Shown in pieces: positions 33,097-41,610 of a stretch of 41,610 nt of DNA. Source of the stretch: an uncultured Bacteroidota bacterium (GTDB lineage: Bacteria; Bacteroidota; Bacteroidia; Flavobacteriales_D; Parvicellaceae); assembly GCA_902536695.1 (NCBI GenBank), contig CACAYQ010000008.1, forward strand, positions 1 to 41,610, written 5' to 3'. The stretch's first letter is position 1. The number at the start of each line of letters is the position of its first letter. The notes beneath the pieces are model-generated. The model saw nothing but the letters and a program-made list of their open reading frames with translations, had not been told where the DNA came from and did no database searches. The position numbers were made by a program, and so were the translations under genes.

Positions 33097-34245
33097 ATGA
33101 AAATTGCATTTTTAAGTGACGGTATTTACCCATTTGTTGTAGGTGGAATGCAAAAGCATTCATTTTGTTTAGCTAAGGAATTAGTTATTTTGGGTAATGA
33201 AGTTGATTTATTTCATTCAATTAATTTTGGCAAAAACATCCCAAGTTCTAATTTTGTTAATAATTTATTTTTTAAAGGAAAATATGAATTCAAAAATATT
33301 TATTGTATCAACTTTCCTAAGTCATTTTATTTCCCTGGTCATTATCTATATAACTCATACAAGTACTCTTCCTGGATTTTAAATATTTTAGAAAAACAAT
33401 CAGAAAAATATGATGTTATTTATTCGCAAGGATTTACAGCTTGGAAACTTTTATTAAATAACAATAAAATTAAGTCTAAAATATTTGTTAATTTTCATGG
33501 TTTTGAAATGTATCAATACGCTCCAAATCTCAAGACTAAAGTAGAGCAGTTATTATACAGGCCCATAGTTAAAAGCATATGTGAAAAATCTGATTTTGTT
33601 TTTTCATTTGGAGGTAAAATTTCTCATATTATTAAATCCATTGGAATTAACAGTTCTAAAATTATAAACTGTTTCAACGGTATTTCTCCTTTTTGGATAA
33701 TTAAAAAGAATAATTTTTTAACAAATGAACCATTAAGATTTTTGTTTATTGGCAGAAACGAAAAAAGAAAAGGTTACAAAGAATTATGTAATGCCTTGTC
33801 AGAAGTAAATGGTACTAGTCTTGAATTTCATTTTGTTGGTGAAATACCAGTAAATCAAAGATTATCTATTTATAATCATTCCTTAATTTATCATGGCTTA
33901 ATTAAGGAAGATTCCAAGAAGATTAAAATTTTTGATCAATGTGATGTTTTGATATGTCCTAGTTTTTCAGAAGGTATGCCCACTGTAATTCTAGAAGCTA
34001 TGTCAAGAGGGATGGTTATTGTAGCCAGTAACGTTGGAGCTGTAGATGCTATGGTTTCTGAAAAAAATGGTATTTTAATGAATGGGAATTCCAAATCTGA
34101 AATCGTAAAAGCCATTTATAAAATACTAGCAAAAAATAAACATGAAATTAAGTTGTTAAAAAATTGTTCAATTGAATTAGTCAAATCAAATTTTACATGG
34201 AAAAAGATAGGAGAAGATTTAAATAAAAAATTATTAAAAATGTAA
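33097..34245 (+). CDS. GT4-family glycosyltransferase
   Basis: This is a 382-residue GT-B enzyme. The start KIAFLSDGIYPFVVGGMQKH has the glycine-rich loop of GT4 proteins. The donor domain carries RFLFIGRNEKRKGYKELCNAL and the E-x7-E loop in SFSEGMPTVILEAMSRGMVIV, then GAVDAMVSEKNGIL. The family assignment is strong; the sugar is unknown. It is the last gene before a stretch of about 560 bp without an intact gene. That gap breaks the otherwise dense packing and may hold a decayed transferase. Confidence 0.88.
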   Translation: MKIAFLSDGIYPFVVGGMQKHSFCLAKELVILGNEVDLFHSINFGKNIPSSNFVNNLFFKGKYEFKNIYCINFPKSFYFPGHYLYNSYKYSSWILNILEKQSEKYDVIYSQGFTAWKLLLNNNKIKSKIFVNFHGFEMYQYAPNLKTKVEQLLYRPIVKSICEKSDFVFSFGGKISHIIKSIGINSSKIINCFNGISPFWIIKKNNFLTNEPLRFLFIGRNEKRKGYKELCNALSEVNGTSLEFHFVGEIPVNQRLSIYNHSLIYHGLIKEDSKKIKIFDQCDVLICPSFSEGMPTVILEAMSRGMVIVASNVGAVDAMVSEKNGILMNGNSKSEIVKAIYKILAKNKHEIKLLKNCSIELVKSNFTWKKIGEDLNKKLLKM

Positions 34246-34808
34246 ATTTTTGTTTGAGAATATGAAATATAGTCTACATTTTACAATTAATATTTTTTGG
34301 GGTGGTTTCAATATGGGTTTTCACTGCTTTTTTTCTTCTACTTTATCACAAATATTATTTAAAATAATTTTTAAATGAAATACTTAACTTAACCAAAAGC
34401 ACACAAAATTGAGGAGTATTTAAAAAAAAATAATCTCTATAGAAGAAATTTGAGACCTTGATTTCTAGAAAGATTAATAATCTTGATTTATTTTTATTTA
34501 ATGAAAATGCAGCTAAAAAGTTTGATAAATAATTAAGATTAACTAAAAGGAAAATATTTGTAATGGTATAAACTTATCATTATTCATATTTAAGTAGTTT
34601 TCAAAATATAGAAATGGATGACAATTATTTAGATAAAATTGATAAGAGTAAAAACTTATTAGCAATTGATTTAAGAGACTAATTAATATATAAAAATTTA
34701 TTTTTTAACTCTATTTATTTAAATTATAATTGGGCTATTTCTTTTCTAAAATTTTGAAAAAGAAAATAGATTCTTATTTAAAAATTTAAAAGTTATAGAT
34801 CTAATTTT
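34246..34808 (+). pseudogene. Gene-free stretch, possible remnant of a glycosyltransferase
   Basis: These 563 bp have no intact ORF of note; the longest from an ATG is 38 codons at 34262. One plus-strand frame (codons starting at positions divisible by 3) gives protein-like segments between about ten stops: INNLDLFLFNENAAKKFDK near 34473-34529, then LRLTKRKIFV, and YHYSYLSSFQNIEMDDNYL followed by DKIDKSKNLLAIDLRD near 34574-34680. Their order resembles the middle of a GT-B transferase, and the frame runs into the start of the polymerase gene. The number of stops is close to what such AT-rich sequence gives by chance, so the remnant is a hypothesis. No RNA gene or hairpin terminator was recognised here. 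Confidence 0.3.
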
Positions 34809-36077
34809 TTGAAAAATTTAAAAATCAATATTAATGATGAAGCTTCTTCATTTGTAAGGATAATTTTATTTATCTCTTTGTTTTCTTCATCATTTATTTT
34901 CTTTAAATATCCCTTTGAGTTTTATTTTCATTATCTATTAATTATCGCATTAACTCCAATTTTTTTATTTAGAGTTGGAATACCTAAATTTTTATTATAC
35001 GGTGCTTTTGCTGTTTTAATTGTTGGTCTTATAAATATTTCATTTTTAAACAATTCGGTATTTAATTTCTCAAAGATTTTTTTAGGTCTTTTGGCTTCCA
35101 TATACTTTTATTACAGCCTACTTTTTCTAAAAAATTTCAATGTCAAGCTTTTTTTTAAGATTTATTGTAAACTATGTTTTCTAGTTTCTTTTATTGGAAT
35201 GATCCAAGTAGTTTCATTTCTAATAAATTTCAAATATGGTTTTGATTATACATGGATATTTAATAAATGGGGAGTAATTGAAGGGGGTATTGTCGGTATT
35301 AGAGTAAATTCAATTTTGGCAGAGCCATCACAGTTGGGAATTGTATTATCCCCAGCATTGTTTGTTTCTGTAAGAAATTTGATTAAAAGAAAAGCACTTT
35401 ATTTCAAAAAATGGGAATCATTACTCATTGTCATCATAGTCATATTAACAACCTCAACTATTGCATATTTTGGGCTTCTACTTTCTATATTAATAAATAC
35501 AAAGTCATTTAAGTTAAGGTATATCTTAGTAGGATTGGTAATCTCTGTATTTGGGTTTTTTGTTGCTTACAGAAATGTTAATGAGTTTAAATTAAGAGTT
35601 GATGCAGCAAAAGGACTTTGGATAGAGGAAAATTTTGATATTGTAAATACTAATAATTCAAGTTTTGTTCTTTATAATAATCTTCATATAGCTAAACAAA
35701 ATTTATTAAGTCACCCTCTTTTTGGAACTGGCTTAGGGTCGCATGAATTTGCATTTAAAAAATTTAGTTTAACCAAAAAGCTTTTAAATTATAGATTTGA
35801 GTTTAATGTTAAAGATGGAAACTCTTTGTTTATTAGATTGTGTTCAGAAACAGGGCTAATAGGTGTTATTTTAGTAATATTTTTTTGTATTAAAAATCTA
35901 ATAATTTTAAAAGAACAAAGTGAAAATTTTGAAATTAAATATATTATAAGCAATGCTATATTTATATTAATTATTTTAACTCTTTTGAGACAAGGAAATT
36001 ATATGTTAAACGGGTTGCCCCTGATGTTTTTAATGTACTACTACAATAATCATCAAAATCAAAATCAATTTTATTAA
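34809..36077 (+). CDS. Wzy-type O-antigen/polysaccharide polymerase
   Basis: This 422-residue membrane protein has about ten hydrophobic helices. A large loop near residues 265-340 contains HPLFGTGLGSHEF and DGNSLFIRLCSETGLIG, the pattern of the O-antigen ligase/polymerase (Wzy_C) family. It should join lipid-linked repeat units in the periplasm, working with the Wzx flippase and Wzc in this locus. The start is a TTG at 34809, because no ATG lies near the first helix; an ATG-initiated form would lose part of the N-terminus. It follows the gene-free stretch and precedes a GT4 gene by 11 bp. Confidence 0.83.
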   Translation: MKNLKININDEASSFVRIILFISLFSSSFIFFKYPFEFYFHYLLIIALTPIFLFRVGIPKFLLYGAFAVLIVGLINISFLNNSVFNFSKIFLGLLASIYFYYSLLFLKNFNVKLFFKIYCKLCFLVSFIGMIQVVSFLINFKYGFDYTWIFNKWGVIEGGIVGIRVNSILAEPSQLGIVLSPALFVSVRNLIKRKALYFKKWESLLIVIIVILTTSTIAYFGLLLSILINTKSFKLRYILVGLVISVFGFFVAYRNVNEFKLRVDAAKGLWIEENFDIVNTNNSSFVLYNNLHIAKQNLLSHPLFGTGLGSHEFAFKKFSLTKKLLNYRFEFNVKDGNSLFIRLCSETGLIGVILVIFFCIKNLIILKEQSENFEIKYIISNAIFILIILTLLRQGNYMLNGLPLMFLMYYYNNHQNQNQFY

Positions 36078-36088
36078 AAAGTGATCTA

Positions 36089-37138
36089 TTGAAAAGAATC
36101 CTTATACTTTATAGTGAAATTTCAGTTTATACTCAAGAATGTCTAAATGACTACTTAAGTTTTTACCCAAACGTAAAAGTTTCATTGATTAAATGGCCTG
36201 TAAATTTAGAGGCCCCATTTAATTTAAAATGGCACAGGAATGTTTCTGTTTTAAATAAGTCTGATGTAAACCTGCTTTCTTTTTTAACAAATTATAATCC
36301 TAATTTGATTCTATGCTCAGGTTGGATTGATAAGGAATATATTAGCTTATTATCTAAGGTTAAAAAATCTTGTAAAAAGATTATGCTTTTAGATAATTAT
36401 TGGAAAAATAATGTAAGGCAAAATCTGGGTTTAATTTACAATAGAGTAATGATAAAAAGACATTTTGATTGTTGCTGGATTCCATCTGAATTTCACAAAA
36501 AATATGCATTGAAATTAGGGTTTAAAAAAAATGAAATTAAACTAGGTCTTTATGCCAGAAACTTAAATAAATATGAGTTAGCCTATAAGCAGTCTATAAA
36601 GTTGAAATCAAAAAAATTTCCAAAGAATTTTATTTACGTTGGTAGATATTTAGAATTAAAGGGTATATATGATCTGTTAGAAGCATTTAATGAGTTTTCT
36701 TTAGAAAATAATGATTGGAATCTACATTGTATTGGAGTTAAAGATTTAGGAAAAATTCCAATTAAAAACCCTTTAATTCATCACCATGGATTTAAATCTA
36801 CTGAAGAAATTTTACAGTTAATTCCTAAAATGGGTGTTTTTATTATGCCATCTCATTACGACCATTGGTGCATGGCAGTAAACGAATTTGCATCTGCTGG
36901 TTTTCCTTTATTGCTTTCTAAAAATGTGGGTTCAGCATCAACTTTTTTAAAAGAAGGTAAAAATGGTTTTTCTTTTTCACCAAAAAGCAAAAATAATATA
37001 ATCAGAGCCCTTAATGATATTTCTATGCTAAATGATAAAGAATTAACTAAATTTGCTCACGAAAGTTTTAGGATTTCAAAAGTATTTGATACAAAAACAT
37101 GGTCTAAAACTTTGCATGAATTTTTAAATAATGAATAA
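36089..37138 (+). CDS. GT4-family glycosyltransferase
   Basis: This is a 349-residue GT-B enzyme that begins with TTG. The donor domain shows FIYVGRYLELKGIYDLLEAF, a His-rich link HHHGFKSTEEIL, and MPSHYDHWCMAVNEFASAGFPLL, where one Glu of the usual E-x7-E pair is replaced (the motif reads W-C-M-A-V-N-E). The rest, GSASTFLKEGKNGF, is typical. The variant pattern is seen in some GT4 members, so it is probably still active. It overlaps the next gene by 8 bp. Its sugar is unknown. Confidence 0.82.
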   Translation: MKRILILYSEISVYTQECLNDYLSFYPNVKVSLIKWPVNLEAPFNLKWHRNVSVLNKSDVNLLSFLTNYNPNLILCSGWIDKEYISLLSKVKKSCKKIMLLDNYWKNNVRQNLGLIYNRVMIKRHFDCCWIPSEFHKKYALKLGFKKNEIKLGLYARNLNKYELAYKQSIKLKSKKFPKNFIYVGRYLELKGIYDLLEAFNEFSLENNDWNLHCIGVKDLGKIPIKNPLIHHHGFKSTEEILQLIPKMGVFIMPSHYDHWCMAVNEFASAGFPLLLSKNVGSASTFLKEGKNGFSFSPKSKNNIIRALNDISMLNDKELTKFAHESFRISKVFDTKTWSKTLHEFLNNE

Positions 37139-38066
37139 AATTTTAGTTACTGGAGGTGCAGGAAATGTGGGTGGAGCTCTTGCAAGAAAGTTGGTAGAAA
37201 ACAGAAACTATGAAGTTATCATTGCCGATGATTTATCTACGGGCTCAAAATCTAAACTACCTTCTAACACATACAAAAATTGGAAATTTGTTCATTGTGA
37301 TGTGAATAGCTACAAAGAGATTTCTGAGCTAATGCTTGTTAACCATTTTGATTTTGTGTTTCATTACGCTGCAGTAGTTGGAGTGAAAAGAACTCAAGAG
37401 AATCCCATAGCTGTATTAAATGATATTGATGGAATAAGAAATGTATTACAATTATCTAAAAATAGTTCTGTAAAGAGAGTATTTTTTTCTTCTTCATCTG
37501 AGGTGTATGGAGAGCCTGTAGAATTACCTCAGCATGAGCAAACCACACCCTTAAATTCAAGAGTGCCTTACGCAGTAGTTAAAAATGTGGGAGAATCATT
37601 TTTTAGGTCCTATGAAAAAGTATTCGGTCTTCCATATACGATTTTTCGATTTTTTAATACATATGGTCCAAATCAAAGTATGGATTTTGTGATCAGTAAA
37701 TTTTTAGATGCAGCACTAAGAGGTGATGATATCACCATTTATGGTGACGGAAGCCAGACGAGAACATTTTGCTATGTAGATGATAATGTAAATGCTTGCA
37801 TGAAAATATTCGAAGAAAATCACGCCCTGAATGATGTGATCAATATAGGGGGTGCAAAAGAATATAAGATAATAGATGTAGCAAAAACCATCATTAATAT
37901 TTCTGGTTCTTCTTCAAAAATCATTCATTTACCTCCTCTCTCTGAAGGAGATATGACAAGAAGAATGCCTGATAATACAAAAATGCTTAAAATTCTAAAC
38001 AAAGAACTCATATCATTAGAAGACGGCATAAAAAGAATGATTGATCATCCAGATTTTAAAATGTAA
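37131..38066 (+). CDS. NAD-dependent nucleotide-sugar epimerase/decarboxylase (extended SDR)
   Basis: This 311-residue extended SDR carries TGGAGNVGGALA for NAD, SSSSEVYGEP with the catalytic Ser, YAVVK with the Tyr-Lys pair, FFNTYGPNQSMDFVISKF, and YGDGSQTRTFCYVDD. The last two and a late RRMPDNTKM resemble UDP-glucuronate decarboxylases as much as GalE-type epimerases, so the reaction is left open. It overlaps the upstream transferase gene by 8 bp and the asnB gene through TAATG. From here to the window end the base composition looks less AT-rich than in the preceding 18 kb. Confidence 0.83.
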   Translation: MNKILVTGGAGNVGGALARKLVENRNYEVIIADDLSTGSKSKLPSNTYKNWKFVHCDVNSYKEISELMLVNHFDFVFHYAAVVGVKRTQENPIAVLNDIDGIRNVLQLSKNSSVKRVFFSSSSEVYGEPVELPQHEQTTPLNSRVPYAVVKNVGESFFRSYEKVFGLPYTIFRFFNTYGPNQSMDFVISKFLDAALRGDDITIYGDGSQTRTFCYVDDNVNACMKIFEENHALNDVINIGGAKEYKIIDVAKTIINISGSSSKIIHLPPLSEGDMTRRMPDNTKMLKILNKELISLEDGIKRMIDHPDFKM

Positions 38067-39949
38067 TGTGTGGTATTAGTGGAATTTTTGATTGGAATTC
38101 ATTAAAAAATGCAGAACATATAGCTTCAATTATGAAGGATGCTCAAGAACATCGAGGTCCTGATTTTAACTCCACTTATAAAGACGAAAATATATTGATA
38201 AGCCATAATAGGCTTTCCATTATTGATTTGGATCGTCACTCCAATCAACCTATGCATAGTAACTTAGGTGATGTGGTTATTTCATATAATGGAGAACTCT
38301 ATAATTATCTAAACTTAAAGAGTGAATTAGAAGCTACCTATCCGTTTAAGACTCAATCTGATACAGAAGTTATCATCGCTTCGTATTTAAAATGGGGGAT
38401 AAGGATGTTAGATCGATTTGAAGGTATGTTTGCATTTGCATTGTGGGATAAAACTGAAAAACAACTTTTTCTTGCAAGAGATAGAATGGGAGTTAAGCCA
38501 TTATATTTTATGGAATATGGTAGAAGTATTTTGTTTTCTTCTTCTTGTAATACTATAATAAAAGCGGTTTCTGAAAAACCATTTAATTTAAATAAGAATA
38601 GCATTCAAGAGTATTTAAATTTCGGGACGGTTTACTCTCCATCGACCATAATAGATAAAGTGAAATCTGTTGAGAAGAGTCATTACATACATATTTCTAA
38701 CGAATCATTTGAACAATTTAAATATTGGGAGCCTACAATGCAGATTGAAGTTGATAAATTAAAGTATGATGATATAACGAAAAAAGTAAATCAACTTCTA
38801 CTTCAATCTATAGAAAAAAGGTTAATTGCAGATGTTCCTGTTGGGGTATTTTTAAGTGGTGGAATAGATTCAAGTACTTTAGTGGCAGCAGCGTCTAAAG
38901 TTGCTGAAAATAAAATCAATACTTTTTCAATTACATTTGATGACAAAATATACGATGAAGGCATATATGCTCGCCAGATAGCTGATCTTTATGCGACCAA
39001 TCACAAGGAAATTAAAGTAGATCCTAATTTTCTTCTACATAACATGGACAAATACATCAAACAGATGGATCATCCAACCGCTGATGGGCTAAATAGCTAT
39101 GTTATTTCAAAAGCAGTATCCGATGAAAATATAAAAGTTGCCATTTCTGGAGCTGGATCAGATGAACTATTTTTAGGTTATTCTTTTTATAAATTGGCAG
39201 CTCAGTTTGAAGAAAATCAATGGGTTCAGTCTTTTCCACCTTTTTTAAAGAAAATAGCAGGATACCTTGTTAAACAAATATATACTGATCATAAGGGCGA
39301 AAAGATGGCCTCTATTTTAAATCAAAAGTTTTTAAAGTTAGATTATTATTATCCGTTTTTTAGAAAAATGTATTCGGATAAAGAATTAACCCTTTTGTGT
39401 CCCAGCTTACATTTTAATTCATCTCATTATGCATTTGATTGGTATCAAGAAAATATTGGTCAAAAATCCATTTGGCCTCACTATTCAAAATTGTCTTTAC
39501 TAGAAATGGAATGCTATTTGCAACATGTGTTATTAAGAGACGCAGATCAAATGGGAATGGCAAATTCCTTAGAAATTAGAGTGCCATTTTTAGATTACCA
39601 ACTAATTGAATTTGTACTTTCAGTTCCCGATAGATACAAAATTGGAACTCATCAAAAGCAATTATTACTTGATTCAGTATCTGGGTGGATTCCTGATGAA
39701 ATCATGGGTAGAAAGAAAATGGGGTTTGTTCTTCCAATAGAAAAATGGATGAAAAATGAACTCAGTACATTTTGTGAAAATGCGTTAAAGGAGCTGGAGA
39801 AATTTCATGTATTTGACTTAAAATATGTGTTAAAGATGTGGAACCAATTTTTGGCTGGTGATAGTCGAATTCAATGGGTTAAAATATGGTCCTTAGTCAT
39901 CTTAGGCAGTTGGTCTTCTGTACACAAAATAAACCAATTCAATGCTTAA
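38066..39949 (+). CDS. asnB: AsnB-type glutamine-dependent amidotransferase (asparagine synthase family)
   Basis: This 627-residue protein starts MCGISGIFDW, so Cys2 is free to act as the glutaminase nucleophile after Met removal. The N-terminal Ntn domain has EHRGPD, NGELYNY and SDTEVI. The synthetase half has the PP-loop FLSGGIDSS at about residues 261-269 and later SGAGSDELFLGY. All key residues for asparagine synthesis are present. Inside polysaccharide loci, relatives (WbpS/AsnB-like) often amidate uronic acids or sugar acids, so its substrate may be a nucleotide sugar instead of aspartate; that is inference from context. It overlaps its neighbours on both sides (TAATG, and 8 bp). Confidence 0.9.
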   Translation: MCGISGIFDWNSLKNAEHIASIMKDAQEHRGPDFNSTYKDENILISHNRLSIIDLDRHSNQPMHSNLGDVVISYNGELYNYLNLKSELEATYPFKTQSDTEVIIASYLKWGIRMLDRFEGMFAFALWDKTEKQLFLARDRMGVKPLYFMEYGRSILFSSSCNTIIKAVSEKPFNLNKNSIQEYLNFGTVYSPSTIIDKVKSVEKSHYIHISNESFEQFKYWEPTMQIEVDKLKYDDITKKVNQLLLQSIEKRLIADVPVGVFLSGGIDSSTLVAAASKVAENKINTFSITFDDKIYDEGIYARQIADLYATNHKEIKVDPNFLLHNMDKYIKQMDHPTADGLNSYVISKAVSDENIKVAISGAGSDELFLGYSFYKLAAQFEENQWVQSFPPFLKKIAGYLVKQIYTDHKGEKMASILNQKFLKLDYYYPFFRKMYSDKELTLLCPSLHFNSSHYAFDWYQENIGQKSIWPHYSKLSLLEMECYLQHVLLRDADQMGMANSLEIRVPFLDYQLIEFVLSVPDRYKIGTHQKQLLLDSVSGWIPDEIMGRKKMGFVLPIEKWMKNELSTFCENALKELEKFHVFDLKYVLKMWNQFLAGDSRIQWVKIWSLVILGSWSSVHKINQFNA

Positions 39950-41057
39950 AATAGTAGTATTTATTGATTGGTATAAACCCGCATATAAAGCTGGTGGACC
40001 CATAAGTTCTATTTATAATTTAATAGAACTATTAGGTGATGAAATGGAATTTTACGTAGTTACGTCTGATCGAGATTTAAATGAGCAATCAGCGTTGGAA
40101 GGATTGAAGTATAATCAGTGGGTTGACCAAGGTAAAGCTAAAGTTAGATACCTCAGGGAAAATCAAGAAAAAAGAAGGGTTTTAAAAGAAATTGTGGGAC
40201 AATTATCCCCTGATTGTATCTATCTTAATGGTATATTTTCATATTTCTATTCGGTTCTGCCTCTTTTCCTTTTTAAGAATTACCATATAATAATTTCTCC
40301 TAGAGGAATGTTAATTAATGAGGCATTGAAAATAAAATCATTTAAAAAAAGATGTTTTTTACTTTTTATGAAATGGGTAAAAGGATATCAAAATGTGATT
40401 TGGCAATTTTCTAATGAGGAGGAATACCTAGAAGCTCAAAAATCAGTTTTTATAAAGAATTACTATACTATACCTAACTTGACTAAGCGTATTTCGGTCA
40501 AATCTATACTAGAAAAATCTTCCTTTGAATTAATTTCTGTTTGCCGAGTAAACGAGATAAAGAACATTCACTTTTTTCTTATTGTACTTAAAGAAGTTGA
40601 TTTTGAGTGTAATTATACTATTATTGGGTCTATTGAGGATGAGGTGTATTACAATGAATTAAAAAGTTTAATCAAAGAATTACCCCCTCATGTCTCCGTC
40701 CAATTTGTTGGTCCAAAACCCTATCACGAAATTGAAAAACAACTCGCACATTCATCTCTTTTCATATCTACTTCTAGAAATGAAAATTATGGACATAGTA
40801 TAATTGAAGCTTTAGGTAACGGAATACCTGTTTTGGTTTCTAAGGCTTGCCCTTGGATTCAATTGGAATCATATCATGCTGGATATAGATTGCCATTTGA
40901 AAAATCCATTTTTTTAGAAAAACTTAAGGATTTTAATGAAAAGAGTAGGGAAGAAAAAAATCAATTTAAGAAAGGAGCTAGAGCATATTATCAAAAATTT
41001 GCTAATCCTATCCATTATAAAAATAGTTATATTGAACTTTTTGAAGATACAGCTTGA
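39942..41057 (+). CDS. GT4-family glycosyltransferase
   Basis: This is a 371-residue GT-B enzyme. The start LKIVVFIDWYKPAYKAGGPI has the glycine-rich acceptor loop typical of Bacteroidota GT4 proteins. The middle has IIISPRGMLINEALKIKS. The donor domain has FELISVCRVNEIKNIHFFL, QFVGPKPYHEIEKQL and the E-x7-E-like loop in STSRNENYGHSIIEALGNGIPVL. It starts within the last codons of asnB and ends in a 4-bp overlap with the acetyltransferase gene. This pair, GT4 then WcaF, is a common unit in Bacteroidota exopolysaccharide loci. Confidence 0.88.
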   Translation: MLKIVVFIDWYKPAYKAGGPISSIYNLIELLGDEMEFYVVTSDRDLNEQSALEGLKYNQWVDQGKAKVRYLRENQEKRRVLKEIVGQLSPDCIYLNGIFSYFYSVLPLFLFKNYHIIISPRGMLINEALKIKSFKKRCFLLFMKWVKGYQNVIWQFSNEEEYLEAQKSVFIKNYYTIPNLTKRISVKSILEKSSFELISVCRVNEIKNIHFFLIVLKEVDFECNYTIIGSIEDEVYYNELKSLIKELPPHVSVQFVGPKPYHEIEKQLAHSSLFISTSRNENYGHSIIEALGNGIPVLVSKACPWIQLESYHAGYRLPFEKSIFLEKLKDFNEKSREEKNQFKKGARAYYQKFANPIHYKNSYIELFEDTA

Positions 41058-41605
41058 AGTTGAAAACAGATTTAAATACATATAACAATAACAGCTATTC
41101 ATCAGGGAATTTTATAGCTAGATTCATTTGGTATTTTGTTAATGCCATTTTCTTTAAATCCAGCTTTTTTCCATTGTACAGCTTAAAGAGAGCCCTTTTG
41201 AAGTTATTTGGTGCTGATATTGGTGTAAATGTAATTATCAAACCTAACGTAAATATTAAATATCCTTGGAAACTTAAATTGGGTGATTATGTATGGATTG
41301 GTGAAGGGGTGTGGATTGATAATTTAGATTTTGTTTCCATAGGAAGTCACTGTTGCGTCTCTCAAGGAGTGCTACTTCTATGTGGAAATCATGATTACTC
41401 AAAATCATCTTTTGATCTAATGGTAAAACCTATAGTATTAGAAGAAGGAGTTTGGATTGGTGCAAAATCCGTAGTATGCCCAGGTGTGATAATTGGCAGC
41501 CATGGGGTTTTAAGTGCAGGATCTGTTCTGTCTAATGATATTAAACCATATGAGATTTACAATGGAAACCCAGCTGAAAAGATTAAAACAAGAACAATCA
41601 AGTGA
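41054..41605 (+). CDS. wcaF: WcaF-type hexapeptide acetyltransferase
   Basis: This is a 183-residue left-handed beta-helix acyltransferase. It has NFIARFIWYFVNAIFFKSS at the N-terminus, then NVIIKPNVNIKYPWKLKLGD, GNHDYSKSSFDL with the catalytic His, and EGVWIGAKSVVCPGV. This series matches WcaF of colanic-acid-type loci, which O-acetylates a sugar of the repeat unit from acetyl-CoA. The start is TTG in a 4-bp overlap with the preceding transferase gene; no ATG lies near the conserved N-terminus. The gene ends 5 bp before the window end, and the locus probably continues. Confidence 0.9.
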   Translation: MKLKTDLNTYNNNSYSSGNFIARFIWYFVNAIFFKSSFFPLYSLKRALLKLFGADIGVNVIIKPNVNIKYPWKLKLGDYVWIGEGVWIDNLDFVSIGSHCCVSQGVLLLCGNHDYSKSSFDLMVKPIVLEEGVWIGAKSVVCPGVIIGSHGVLSAGSVLSNDIKPYEIYNGNPAEKIKTRTIK

Positions 41606-41610
41606 AAATT

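Noticed and set aside
13133-41605. Mobile element or phage origin of the polysaccharide locus
   Set aside because: No transposase, integrase, inverted repeats or tRNA attachment site were seen; the composition shift alone does not show a mobile element.

Overview
The window is a piece of a low-G+C Bacteroidota chromosome, most likely from a marine member of Flavobacteriales or a close relative. This rests on several signs: a protein with a type IX secretion (T9SS) C-terminal domain, a PID-CTERM-like mini-protein beside an exosortase, an OstA-like protein, the core order relA/spoT - fur - purA, and a small conserved Bacteroidota protein next to a CCG-domain Fe-S protein. No rRNA, tRNA, CRISPR array, transposase or integrase was seen. 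The family assignment is from motif reading only.

Region 1 (1-3468, + strand) holds the C-terminal part of an MlaD/MCE lipid-transport protein that is cut by the window edge. It is followed by a membrane Fe-S protein, a CCG-domain (HdrB-like) partner and a small conserved protein of unknown function. Region 2 (3447-13043, - strand) is a tightly packed housekeeping run. In transcription order it reads: PID-CTERM-like mini-protein, exosortase, exosortase-associated membrane protein, glyA, fumarylacetoacetase, RelA/SpoT, Fur-family regulator, STAS protein, purA and an OstA-like protein. The two regions converge, and their last genes overlap by 22 bp.

Region 3 (13133 to the right end, all + strand) is a surface-polysaccharide locus. 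It opens with a Wzc-type chain-length/tyrosine-kinase protein whose C-terminus is a (Tyr-Gly)n tail encoded by a hexanucleotide tandem repeat. A very large secreted protein with a T9SS sorting domain overlaps its 3' end. A nonulosonic-acid (legionaminic-type) module follows: LegB dehydratase, LegC aminotransferase, NeuD-type acetyltransferase, a GT2 glycosyltransferase, NeuB/LegI synthase, SpsF-like cytidylyltransferase, a second divergent NeuB-like protein, and a PtmE-like CBS-nucleotidyltransferase. Then come a Wzx flippase, a GT-B-like protein, four more glycosyltransferases, a gene-free stretch of about 560 bp that may be a decayed glycosyltransferase, a Wzy-type polymerase and another glycosyltransferase. 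The right end carries a nucleotide-sugar epimerase/dehydratase, an AsnB-type amidotransferase, a glycosyltransferase and a WcaF-type acetyltransferase. This last block looks richer in G+C than the centre and may be a separate module.

Read together, region 3 should build and export a complex, probably nonulosonate-containing, repeat-unit polysaccharide by a Wzx/Wzy/Wzc route. No OPX/Wza exporter, no initiating phosphoglycosyltransferase and no hydrolysing 2-epimerase (LegG/NeuC) lies inside the window. The junction at about 11.8-19.2 kb is the most unusual part: an exosortase with its mini-substrate sits divergently next to the Wzc gene, and a large T9SS-type protein sits directly behind it. 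Two different surface protein-sorting systems therefore meet at the head of one polysaccharide locus.
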